A stretch of 55,096 nt of DNA from Tetrahymena elliotti 4EA (lineage: Eukaryota > Ciliophora > Oligohymenophorea > Hymenostomatida > Tetrahymenidae). The notes under the pieces were generated by a model, which saw nothing but the letters and a program-made list of their open reading frames with translations, was not told the DNA's origin and made no database searches. This document shows positions 1 to 11,511 of the stretch, one piece after another. Position numbers and translations under genes: made by a program. Within the stretch, counting starts at the first letter, position 1. Every line of letters begins with the position of its first letter. The stretch covers positions 1,126,185-1,181,280 of the forward strand of contig JH720316.1 of NCBI GenBank assembly GCA_000231825.2, written 5' to 3'.

Positions 1-221
1 TTAGCAATCTTCTTTATGCAGGAATTTATACATTTAACTTTACAATAATGTTAAATGCGATGTTGTATTACTTCTATATAAGCAACACTAGCTTGCTCAC
101 GATATTGATGCTGATTTTATTGTAAACTTAAGCATACTATACAATAGTAAAATCACATGTGCCATCATCTTTATAAAGTTTGAGATACTTTTATAATAAA
201 TATAGAAATCCAATGTATTGA
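1..221 (+). CDS. TLC-domain membrane protein, C-terminal end (cut by window edge)
   Basis: Read with TAA/TAG as Gln, the frame beginning with codon 3-5 is open from the window edge to a TGA at 219-221 and gives the last 72 residues of a hydrophobic protein. It matches the C-terminus of the complete gene at 11512-12201 almost residue for residue, including the end with ILLQTQAYYTIVKSHVPSSL and a final MY before TGA. The family is TLC (TRAM/LAG1/CLN8), multi-pass endomembrane proteins; the lipid substrate or role of this one is unknown. Homology with the other two copies continues about 70 bases past the stop (to about 290). Unlike copy 2 (4499-5056) this copy keeps the normal C-terminal frame, so the gene may be functional if its 5' part lies outside the window. 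Confidence 0.6.
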
Positions 222-904
222 AAAATGTATATTAAATAGAAAAAACCTAAGTCAACACAATAATTTGTATTTTAAAATGATTATATTATTATAATTTTGT
301 GTAAAAAAAATATATATAAATAAATACTTGGATATACTTAGATTTTATACCAAATTAATTTCCAAATTCAATAAATAATATATGGTTATTATTAGATTAT
401 TCTTCTGAAAATAATTCAATTATGCTATTTTTATTAAATTGCTATTATATTTTCGAAATTTTCTTAATTTAATTCAAATATCCCACTCATTTAAAACTAC
501 CACAAAAATCCGTAGGCTCTATTTTTATAAATTTAAGAGCTTTTTAAATTATCATTAATTTATGATATACTTCCTAAAGAATTAATGGTCAGGTTCGTAG
601 TGCTAATTTCAAAATTTTGTTTGAAAAATTTAATCCAATTGTTCATATAATTTTTTTTAATTTAAGGATTTAAAAAAAGAAATAAATGTTGAAATAAAAT
701 AAAAAATATTTTACAAATCTCACTGAAGTACTTCATTTTCTTTGGATCTAAGAATGTTTTATAATATTTATTTATGAAAAGTTACTAAGCTCAAATTTAA
801 CATCTCACTAAAGTCTTTATATTCATTTCAGGTAAAAGTTATTAACTTTTTTAAAAATAACATTTCAATATTCATTACAGTCCTAAAATTAATACCACTT
901 TTTT
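222..904. other. AT-rich intergenic stretch
   Basis: The first 70 bases or so are 3' flank shared with the other TLC copies. Beyond that I see no supportable gene, RNA or repeat; the sequence is low-complexity AT-rich DNA. Confidence 0.5.
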
Positions 905-2885
905 TTATGGGCAACTGACTGTTTTGAGTTTCTTTAATTTTGTATTTTGTATTTTTCTCATTCTTTTAAATATTTGTTTATTTAATATTTATTTTAATAA
1001 TTCTTAAAGTATGAATATTTGTGGTGAAGTGGGTGTTTAAGGATTAGGATCTTACTTAGGATAGTGCTCCAACCTCTAAAATTTGACTCTTTACCTACAG
1101 TAAAAGCATTACTTCAATATTAGTTATGAATTTTTGAATAAATAATGCACTCATCGGTTCATTAATTTCTATTTGTTGTTTTCGGATTTAATTAAAATTT
1201 TTAATAGTTTTCTGATTCTTTTTAATATTTCTTTATTCCTTTAAAAGTGAGAATAATATTAGTTAAGCGGGATCATAAGGATTAGGATCTGGCTTAGCAT
1301 AGTGTTTTAATCTCTAAAATTTGGCTCTTTACCTCTAGTAAAAACAGTGTTTCATATTAATTATGCATTTTTGAATAAATTAAGCAATAAATAAATATTT
1401 AATTTCTGAGCCACTGACTGACTAACTTTGGTAGGTTTACTTGATATTTTATCAGCTCAGTTGTTCATTCATTAATTCTGATTTGTTTTTTTCTGATTTA
1501 ATTAAAATTTTTAATATTTTTCTCTTTCTATTAAATATTTGTTAATTCAATATTTATTTTTATAATTCTTTAAAAGTGATAATAATATTGGTGTGGGGGC
1601 ATAAGGATTAGGATCTTGCTTAGCTTAGTGTTGTAATCTCTAAACTTTGCTTCTTGACCTACGGTAAAAATAGTGTTTTAATATTAGTTATGAATTTTTG
1701 AATAAATGATTCAATAAATAAATTTTTAATTTCTGAGCCTCAGACTGAGTAACTTTGGTAGGTTTATTCAATATTTGCTCAGATCATTGAGATCATTGGC
1801 TCATTCATTAATTCTATTTATTTTATTCAGATTTAATTCGAATTTTTAATATTTTTCTCATTCTTTTACAATTGTTTATTCAATATTTATTTTTAAAACT
1901 CTTTCAAGTTTGAATAAAATTGGTGATATGGGTGTATAAGGATTAGGATCTGGCTTAGCTTAGTGCTCTAATCTCTATACTTTGACTCTTGACCTAAGGT
2001 AAGAAGAATAGAGTTTCAATGTTAATTATGAATTTTAGAATAAATGATGTAATATATAAAGATTTTATTTTATGAGCCACTGACTGACTAAATATGCGGT
2101 TGGTTTACTTGATATTTGCTCAGTTAGTTGCTTATTCATTAATTCTTATTTTTAGTCTCAGATTTAATTCAAATTTTTACTATTTTTCTCATTTTTTTTA
2201 CATTTGTTTATTCAATATTTATTTTTATAATCCTTTAAAAGTTAGAATAATATTGGTGGTGTGGGTTCATAAGGATTAGGATCTTAATTAGCATAGTGCT
2301 TTAATTTAAAAACGCTGACTCTTTACCTATGGTAAAATAGTGTTTCAATATTAATTATTCATTTTTGAATAAATAAATATTTAATTTCTCAGCCACTGAC
2401 TGAGTAATTACTTGATATTTTTCAGCTCAGTTGCTCATTCATAAATTCTTATTTGTTATTTTCGGGTTTAATTCAAATTTTAATGTTTTTCTCATTCTTT
2501 TAAATATTTGTTTAATCAATATTTATTTTTATAATTCTTTAAAAGTGATAATAATATTGGTGTGGGTGCATAAGGATTAGGATCTTGCTTAGCTTAATGC
2601 TCTAATCTCTAAACTTTGACTATTGACCTAAGGTAAAAATAGTGTTTCAATATTCATTATGCATTTTCGAATAAATGATACAATAATAAGAAATTTATTT
2701 TATGAGCCACTTACTTACTTTATAACTTAATATTTGCTCAGTTAGTTGATCATTCATTAATTCTTATTTTTTGTTTTCAGATTTAATTCAAATTTTTACT
2801 ATTTTTCTCATTTTTTTAAATCTTTACTTATTAATATTTCTTTAAATAATTTTTGAAAAGTGAGAAGAATATTGATGAAACTAAT
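905..2885. repeat. Tandem array of diverged ~320-bp units (6 to 7 copies)
   Basis: The motif AAGGATTAGGATC recurs at 1039, 1277, 1603, 1938, 2271 and 2572, with a decayed seventh version (AAAGAATAAGACC) near 2890. Spacings are 238, 326, 335, 333, 301 and 318. Each unit continues in the same order: CTTAGCTTAGTGCTCTAATC, a GACCTAAGGTAAAAA block, a GAGCCACTGACTGACT block, a TTGCTCAGTTG block, then T-rich sequence ending AATAATATTGGTGTGGG. TGA codons interrupt every frame, so it is not coding even in the ciliate code. I see no tRNA or 5S-like fold. It looks like a medium-length satellite made by unequal exchange; the first unit has an internal deletion. Confidence 0.85.
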
Positions 2886-3544
2886 GCATAAAGAATAAGA
2901 CCAAAATTTTTTAAAGCAAAAAGATTAGTTGAATTATCATTTGATTATCAAAATACAGATGACTTTTTTTGAATAAACAGATATTACTGGCTTTTAAATA
3001 ATTCAATGGATGGATATCATTCATTATATAATTTATTAAAATTATTTTATGATAAAACAATAATTAATTCCATCTCTAAAACAAATAAAAATTTATCTGT
3101 TTTTTAAACAAATTTATTCATCTTCTCAATGAATTTTTATTTTTGTTTTTTGAGTGTTAAAAATAAAATGTTTCAGACGAGAAAAGTAAATAGTATTTAA
3201 AACAAATATATTTTTTATATAGATACCTTAAATATAAAAATATTTATCAAATTTAAGACTCTGTCTAAATGAGCATCTCATTTATTATAAACTTCCAAAA
3301 ATTAAAGAAAACTGAGTTAATTGATTTTTACTTTTATTAACTTATGCCACCTTATAAAACTTTTCATTCTCTACAAAATAATATATAGATCATTTTATGA
3401 AATGCTCTTTTTGATAAATTAAAAAATTTGAAAAATCACAAATTTTTTGATTTTCACAAAGATTTTAAATATTAAAAGGGAATAAATATTAAATAATATT
3501 TCAACAACAAATACAAGAAATATCAATACTTAATAAAATTTTTA
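2886..3544. other. Intergenic stretch with a weak coding-like remnant
   Basis: Directly after the array, the plus frame from 2898 to about 3165 reads as protein-like sequence (including INRYYWLLNNSMDGYHSLYN) but carries one in-frame TGA near 2970. It may be an exon remnant of a lost gene, but I recognise no family and in this base composition it may be chance. From 3166 to 3544 I see nothing. Confidence 0.25.
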
Positions 3545-4391
3545 CCTTTACATTCAATAAGTACTTAAAACTCTCTATGGCATTTAATTGTAGAGATTTT
3601 TAATTATTTCAGTACATTCAGAACTAAAAAAGATTTTCTTTGATTATTTAAATAGATTTTCTTTTGATGTGATATTTTCTTTCATATTATAAAGTTAGTT
3701 TTTAATATGAGCCCATATATTTTCTATTGGGCTCATATCAGGACTTTAAGATGGGCCAATATATATAACACCTTTATTTTATTTTCAGATAAGAATTTTT
3801 CAACCTTTTTGGCAGAATGACTTGGACATTATCCTGCTTGAAGTAAGCATTTTTATTTTTTAATGCTCTTTTGGTTATTATGGTTTTTTATGCCAATTAA
3901 ACGTAGTTATCAGCATTTTATCTACCATCAAGTTTCTCTAAAAACACAAATCCTTCGCTTGAGATCAACCCCCAAACCATGATCTCAAGCCCGTTGTGGT
4001 ACTAGTTCTCTTCAGTTGACATTGGTTTGGTCCATTAACTTCCTCTCACTTTTTTAACATACTCTACTCCAGATTTTTTGCTACAAAGTTTGGACTCATC
4101 CAAAAATAAAACATAGATCCAATCACTTTATTGCCAACTTTCATACTTTTATGCAAATAGCAATCTCTCTTCAATACTAGTCGCTTTCAATCCAATAACT
4201 TTCTTAGATCTAAATGCATTCAACCAATTTCGATTGAACAGGTTTTACACTGTTCTGGAACTGGCCTAATTTGGATTCAATTATTCATCTCTGAAAATAT
4301 CCGTAAAAACTAATTATAGATGTCCTTTCTACTCGCACCCACTTAACATCATTCCGATTATTATCCCTTTATCAAATAATTTTACAGTCAT
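3545..4391 (-). pseudogene. Decayed Tc1/mariner (DD34E-type) transposase
   Basis: On the minus strand, ciliate-code reading from an ATG at 4391-4389 gives an N-terminal helix-turn-helix-like part (MTVKLFDKGIIIGMM). It then yields the catalytic landmarks of a Tc1/mariner DDE transposase in order: FLDESKL (first D), MVWGLISSEG, FKQDN (second D), and after a frameshift PDMSPIENIWAH (third acidic residue, the E of PIEN). The C-terminal YNQMPQRV resembles the family's terminal SMPRRLQAV motif. The QDN-to-PIEN spacing is about 34-36 residues. At least two frame changes are needed, one right after QDN and one before PDMSP, and a stop falls between the N-terminal part and the catalytic core, so it cannot make active enzyme. 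I could not identify terminal inverted repeats. Confidence 0.8.
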
Positions 4392-4498
4392 TTTGACAAA
4401 TTCAAACTTGTAAAAAGAAGAGGGGAAATTAAAAAAAATTGAGTCAAAAATTAAAAAAAATATATTATTTATTGGAAGTTTATTTTTTCTGATGGTAT

Positions 4499-5056
4499 GT
4501 AAAAGAATGGATATTTGGAAACCAATTGACTGAAATTTAACTTTGGTTCCATGTAATAACTTGCAGTTACTTTGCTTTTGATTTATTTCAAAGATCCTAA
4601 ACTTAATAACTTAAACAGTGGTTACTAAAACATCATTCATTCACTTTATTATTTATAGTCATTGCAGTAATAAACTAATTTTCTGGCACAGAAAATATTT
4701 ATATCTTAAGATATGCCACCTTCTGCAATTTACATATGAATGTTAAAGCTATTTTAGCTAAAAATGGTCTACATAATAATATTCGTTATCACATTAGCAA
4801 TCTTATTTATGCAGGAATTTATACATTTAACTTTACAATTATGCTAAATTTGATTTTGTATTACTTCAAAATAAACAACACTAGCCTGCTCACTATCTTT
4901 ATGCTGGCCATACTATACAATAGTAAAATCTCATGTGCCATCATCTTTATAAAGTTTGAGATACTTTTATTATAAATAAAGAAACTTAGTGTATTAAAAA
5001 ATTTATGTAAAATTAAAAAAACCTAAGCCAATCCATTAATTTTTATATTAAAATGA
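4499..5056 (+). pseudogene. TLC-domain gene copy 2, 5'-truncated and frame-altered
   Basis: Homology to the intact TLC gene starts abruptly near 4496, just upstream of VKEWIFGNQLTEIQLWFHVI. The frame reads through the TLC core: SYFAFDLF, LLKHHSFTLLF with the His pair, then RYATFCNLHMNVKAILAKNG. A deletion of about 20 bases near 4910, relative to copies 1 and 3, removes the segment encoding ILLQTQA and shifts the frame, so the C-terminus reads ILYNSKISCAIIFIKFEILL instead and runs to TGA at 5054-5056. Immediately upstream of the breakpoint the frame hits TGA at 4490-4492, so the N-terminal TM segments and start codon are missing. The 5' break lies about 100 bases from the decayed transposase. 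Homology to the other copies' 3' flank extends to about 5062. Confidence 0.75.
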
Positions 5057-5070
5057 TTATATATATATAT

Positions 5071-5086
5071 AGTACCCTAGGGTACT
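5071..5086. repeat. 16-bp perfect palindrome in a GC-rich islet
   Basis: AGTACCCTAGGGTACT is identical to its reverse complement. It follows a run of alternating TA and is followed by GCCTTTCCGGCTACA, a small GC-rich patch in AT-rich DNA. It sits between the ends of two convergent coding regions (TLC copy 2 and the cysteine-rich gene). A hairpin or terminator-like role is possible but unproven. Confidence 0.6.
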
Positions 5087-5277
5087 GCCTTTCCGGCTAC
5101 ATACATTAATATAGTTAATAGCTAAATTTTATTTAAAAATAATGTAAAATAAATAAACATTTAAATTCTTTCTTGTATGTACTTAAACTTTATATTAAAC
5201 AAAAAATATTTATTTTTATAAAAAAAGAAACAAAAATAATGAAATAAAGGATCTAAATTTTTAAATTATGTATGAAT

Positions 5278-8200
5278 TCAAATTTTCCGAATTTCATTTT
5301 TATAATTTAAATTTTCTAATTAACTTTATTCATTCTAATTTTAAAAAATATCTGATGAGTGAATTTGATTATTATCAAATTATTGATATTATTTCAAGCA
5401 CTTCTAAATGCATATACTAAGAGCTATTAATAAGGCAATCAAGATTATTGTTAAATTGGAGATTAATAGAGCAAAATAAATTTTATGTTTCATATCAATA
5501 TTTTTTATTTGTCCTTTCAGATTATCTTCCAACTCCATTTATTTTTAAATTTAAACATACAAACTCTACTAGATATAATAAATCTATTAGTTTTTATTGG
5601 CAAATTACTCATAGCTAAGTAATTTACTATCAAATACACTAAATACCAACATCAGTTTTCCTTTTATCTGCGCCTTAAAAATAATTTCTATTTTAATTTA
5701 AGAATTATGATTGTTGTTAAAGTAAAAATCCTGAATTTATTAAATTTTATTATCTTCCATAATTAAATAAATCTAAGCAGGAATTAAAACTAATTTTTCC
5801 ATATCTTTTTAGCTTTATTTCTGAAGAATTTAGATGTTTAATGTAATAGGTTAAAATTCCTATGAATTTACTGATTAATTATTGCAAGCATTATCTTGAA
5901 TACATTTAACTGATAATAATGAATCAAGAATCTTCTCTTTTGGTAATTAGTTTGGATCAGATTCAAATTTTAAGATCTAGTTTATAAAGGGAAAGCTTAT
6001 CGACTAAATACTCATTAGCTCAGATTTGAGATCAAATTTAAGTTTTAATGTTTTTTTTATCAAACTATTATGGTAAATTTAAAAATACAAAGTACAAATG
6101 TTTTATCTACATTTGTTAGAATCTTTTTCCTTAAGCTATTCAACTTCAATATAGCTTTATATTCTAAACTAAAACTTCAATTAACTATCAATTCTAAAAT
6201 CTTTGAATTAAAGATCTAAATAATTTTCTTCTTAAAATTAAGGATTGAAACTTAATTAAAAATCATAACACTCTCTTGGTGTATTTGCAATTTTTATCAT
6301 TATTAATATACTTTGATTATTTTGCTCTACAAATTAAGATCTTTTAATATCAAACGTAATAAACTTGCTTAAATTGATCAAATTTTATTCGCAAAAATTT
6401 GAATTGCTTGAATCAAATATAGACTCACATTTTTCAAATTAGCCATCTTCTTTAAATACAGGAAAAGAATTATTATCAAGACAATAAAGTTCACAGACTC
6501 TATCATTTTCATCTTACAGTTTAGTGAATCTTGGACAAGCAAAATAGCATTAATTTTAGAAAAAGACTTTTTGGTTTGAGCATCTGCAAGTATTTTCTGA
6601 CTCAACAATATGCTTGGAGAGTACACAACTCAAACAACTTTTAGATGAACTATTTGTGCAGCCATTGCATAAAGGGTGACAATTTTAGCACTAATTGTTT
6701 TGATTTAAAAATGTTCCTATAGGACAACTTTATAAGCAGGTATTCAAATAGAGATAAGGCCAATTTTAGTTACATTCCTCACAAATTTATTAATTTTCTG
6801 AACATTTGGAACAATTTTTTAATGGACAATATTTTGAGATGGGCAATACTAAATTAAAATCTCTATTGCACTATTTATTATCATCGCATATACAGAATAG
6901 CAAATCTTTTTAATAGAATTCTTTATAATTTAAATTACACTCTGTACAACTTTATAAATCCTTACATGAGTAACAGTTTTCAGAACACGATAAACATTCT
7001 TTAAAATTAGGATCATCATATCTTAAGGAAGCATAATATCCTATAGGACATTTATCAAGACATGAAACAATTTTTGAAAAAGAATTAAAAAAGAAATATT
7101 TATTTGGTTAGCATTTTTAGCATACAAATTAGTTGCTCGCTAGGCAAATTAAGCAATTTTAATGACATTTTTTTACACAACTATTTGAAATATTTTCAAA
7201 TATAAATTGATCATCACAAAAACATTAATTTACTTTTTCTTGATAGATTGTTCCAGTAAGACATTATACACATCTTTCTTCTTCTTATTTTATACAATAC
7301 TATATTTTAGATTCTGGACAGTCACTTTTATTTTAAGTTGTTAGTAAATTTGAACAAAGATAAATACACTTTCCATCAAAAAGAATAAAGTTTTGTTGGC
7401 ATTGTATACACAAATTCTCTTATTTTTAGCTACATACTTTACAATTACTAATCTTACAAATTCTACAAATTAGGTTTATTTGATCAACTACATATTCTTG
7501 TTCACAAAATGTTGAGCATTTTTAAGGATCATCTTCATATCTAAATAAGCCTTCACAACTTTGAATACATATGTTTGATTCAACCTCAACTTTGTAGTAA
7601 AAAGGGCATTTTAAAGTGCATTATTATTCATATTGGAAGAAATTTTCTGGACACTTTGTGAAGCAAATATTTTCATATTAATAAAAAACACAACTTTTTT
7701 TACATAGATTTTATTTTTGATAAATAAAATAACCATTTTAGCACTAAAAACACCTTAAATTTTTATTATTGAGGAGCAAATTATATTATAAAGAGCATGT
7801 AAGACATCCCAAAGGACATTAATAACAAATATTACCTTAAAATGTAAATTAGAATTGTTCATCATATTGACAAGATTCATAACACTTAAGATCTTACCTT
7901 AGAAAATAATTTGGTTAGCATAACATACAATTTATTCCATCTTCTGAAAATTAAAGACATTTTGTATCACCATACTTTTTAATCTATGTATCCTCTTTTT
8001 TTAAGTTACAAACTCTTGAACTTTCTTCTAAATAAAATCCATATCTACACTTAAAACATACATTTCCTTCATGGCATATTTCACAGTTTTCTATAAGGCA
8101 CTCATGTACTTTGTAATATTCTCCATACTTTTCTAAGAACTAATTATCAGCTAAATTGAGCTACCCAATAAATAAACTCCTAAATTTTTTAAAACATTTT

Positions 8201-10512
8201 TTTTCATCACAGTGAATGTGTTTTAAACATTTAGGCTTTTAACAGTAGCATAAACCTTCAAATAAAATATATCCTTCTTAGCATCTAATACACTACTTAT
8301 TCTTATGAATATATTATTTATTATTAATATTATCTTCCTTCTTAGTATAGTCTATTACTTTACAATCTGGAAAGTTATAATCTAAATAACAATTAAATTT
8401 TTAAACTGAATAGTCCTATACATAACCCTCAAAACATTCTACACAGATAGTATTGACAAAAACTTTGCAACCTATTTTCGATTTTATGCAATCAATTTTA
8501 TACGTATCATTGCTTTTTAGGATATTGATAGAATTAAAATAAAACATATTTCCAGGCAAAAAACTCCCACAAATAGGATCACAATTAGTCTGACTAATTA
8601 ATTAATATCCACTCTAGCATAGAATGCAAGTATTATTGAGACTATGAATAATACAATTTTCAATATTCTTCTCACAAATCATAGTTTTTGAGTTAAAATA
8701 GAAACCTTATTAACACTCTAAGCAAAATGATTTTTCTTCATTATAGTTTATACACTTATCAAAAATCTTATTTTAGATTAAGGTATGAGAAGAGCAAGTA
8801 AAATACAAATAATTTAATTCTTGTTTACTTTTTATTTATGTTTTGTTTTTGAGGCAGAAGCTATCATAAAAATCAATAAATGAAAAAAGTTATTCTCCCA
8901 TATTCAGTTTATCAGAGTAATTAATACAAAATGAATCTGTTACATTTAGATTAATGCCATAAAACTAATATTTTTTAACAAGATCCTCTTTTTCTTTGTC
9001 TGTCATAATGTAATCAAATTCAAAAAACTGTTTCTAAATAAAACTTAAATAATTTAAAGTCTCCATATTTTTTAAGTCAAAATTCTCAACTAATCTGTGA
9101 TTCAGGACATATTAAGACTGGCAAAATAGGTTTAAGCAATCATCATTATTCTAACTCTAGTTCTCGCAAAGAAGAGATCTAACTCTTTTTACACACTAAT
9201 TATTTTATTGATCTAAATAATATTTTGCAGGAGTTTTGCATAAAATACATTTTTCTTAATTTTTCAACTCGCATAAGTAATCTGCATCTTTTAATATATT
9301 AAAGTCCCCTTCCTAAGTCAATCTTTTTAAAGTTAGAGAAGAATGCTAAATCCCATTTTTTTTTCCAAAAAAATGTTCTTTTTCATCTTGGCTTTTAATA
9401 GCATAAAGGTCATCAAAGCCACTTTTAAACTTCTTATATTCATAACTTTAGTTATTTTGTTAAGTAAAATAGAAATCTTTAAACTAATTTTTTGAGCCTT
9501 AAAAGTTAAATGATTTAAGATTAAGATTTTTCTAGCTACTATCCTATATATTTTAAATAAATCTTTTTCCTTTGCTTATCAAAATACATTCTCCATTTTA
9601 AATTTTATTAGATTAATCACACTTTAAGCATTTATTTTGATTTAATCTACTGAACAGAATACACCCTGTCATTTTAATACAATTTTGAAGATAAAGTTTA
9701 TAAAAAGGTTAACATTTAGTACATAGTTCTTTACCTTAGATTTCTTAATATTCTAGACAATAAGGTATAACATTTTAACATTTTTGTTAGTCATCTCTTA
9801 AAGCTTAGCCTCTTTTACAGATACTTAGAACTCTATATAAATACATTTAATTTTAAACTGGAATACAGCCAACTATTGAATAAGAATCATAAAAGAAAAA
9901 ATCTTAAGTACAAAATTTATTACTCTCTTAAAAAATAATCAATTAATTAGGGTTAAGAAAATTCTCTCCTAAATATACTCCTTACTAAGTATTGTAGTAT
10001 CCAAAAAATCTTTGATGAAACCTTACACAAACTTATAAGATTTCATTAAATAAAGCACAAAACGTCTTATGAATATCTCTTTATATAAGCTAACTAGAAA
10101 GTTATAAGATATATCCAAATCTAGGAAAAAGACATCCTGTTTCACTCTCATTTATAATTGCACATCTTTCAAAAAATTTTTAATCTTGAACAATAGTATA
10201 TTAATTATTTGGTAATAATTCAATCCCATTTATTGCTTCTGCGCATAAACCGTCCTCAGCAAGCCTTTTACAATTAGCATACTAAAAATAAGACAGTTCA
10301 TATCTAAAATCAATACAATATTTATAATTTTTTGAAACAATGTATCCTATTTCACACTCAATACATAATAATTAATCAAAAAAATTATAGTAAAATCTAC
10401 TTGGTGCATAAACATATTCAACGCAATGATCTATTTTACTCTCTTCCTAGCTTCTTGCAAATAATATATTGTATAATATGATTTTTAATATTAAGGTTCT
10501 ATATATTATCAT
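5278..10512 (-). CDS. Large cysteine-rich type I membrane protein (furin-like / growth-factor-receptor Cys repeats)
   Basis: A single minus-strand frame from ATG (10512-10510) to TGA (5280-5278), 1,745 codons, is open with TAA/TAG as Gln. I checked most of it codon by codon without meeting TGA. The protein (1,744 aa) begins with a signal-peptide-like hydrophobic stretch (about residues 1-20), then about 1,280 residues dense in Cys in CxxC and CxxxC spacing. Typical segments are CLDKCPIGYYASL, CSENCYSCK and CHPLCNGCTN, as in furin-like and GFR cysteine-rich repeats. A Cys-poor juxtamembrane region follows (about 1330-1677), then one TM helix (about 1678-1702, IYFALLISNLTIILIALLIA) and a cytoplasmic tail of about 42 residues rich in Q and N. 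This is a surface receptor or adhesin architecture common in ciliates; ligand unknown. No intron is needed. It is divergent from the TLC gene at 11512 and convergent with TLC copy 2. Confidence 0.88.
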
Positions 10513-11511
10513 AGTTTTAAAACAAAAAGTTTTTATTATTTAATCAAATCCTTTAAAACAATAAATGATTTGATTCTTTCAAATTATGAATTATATCTCC
10601 TAATTAATTAAAATATCTACTAAAAATCGAAAATCTAATTTTATAAAAATTTTCATCAAATTAGATGCCTAATTACTACTTTACATTCTAATATACTTAC
10701 AAAAATCCAATAATTATTTTTTATTATTTTAAAATTGTTTTTTACAATTTGAATTCTAAAAATATTGCTAGGATTAACATATTAACAATTAATGAAAACA
10801 ATATTTAAAAAATATTTCCAAAGTATGAAAATAAATCTATAGAGGTAGTTTTTACTTAAAAAAAGAAATAATTAAAAATTAATTTTCAAAACATTCAATT
10901 TTTTTTATTTTTAAACAAAAAATATTTCAGAATTATTTAGAAATTAATTAAATCCATTAAAAATACAGTTTTATAAAATATTATCAACATCATTTAATTT
11001 CAGTTTCAATATTATGAATAACTATTTAATTGATCATTTATTTAATCATTATTATCTTAATCTAGAAATTTTTTTTTGTTGAGTTTGTTAACTATCAACT
11101 AATATTAGATACTATAGTATGTCTGTAATGCAAAAACAAAGTAAATAAATGGTTTACTAAAAAAATGTTTATCATTAAAAATTATTTGTTTTATTTTTAT
11201 TAGTAAAAAATACTTTCTTAGAGATCTAAAAATGGAGAAAGAATATAAGAGGTATAATTAACAAAATAAATTATTATTTTATAAATAATTTATTAGAATA
11301 GATAAAATCAACTAAATTAAAGGAGATAGATAGATAATTAATAAATACCATTATTGTTTTAAAAATACTTTTATTTTAAAAAAGCTATCATTTTAGTATT
11401 TACATTTAAAAATACTTTTATTTCAAAGAAGGGGAAACTTTAAATAGATTGAATAGATAAGGCTTATTAAATTAAAAAAAATAAATTAAAACTATTAAAA
11501 ATTAAAAATAA
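10513..11511. promoter_or_regulatory. Shared upstream region of two divergent genes
   Basis: About 1 kb of AT-rich DNA separates the starts of the cysteine-rich gene (leftward) and the TLC gene (rightward), so it should hold both promoters. I can name no motif. A short direct repeat (TTAAAAATACTTTTATTT) occurs twice between 11355 and 11425. No coding sequence is supported here. Confidence 0.4.

Noticed and set aside
6378..6626. An 82-residue minus-strand protein with a hydrophobic segment
   Set aside because: It is in a different frame from the cysteine-rich gene, which is open through the whole region with correctly spaced Cys codons; shadow.
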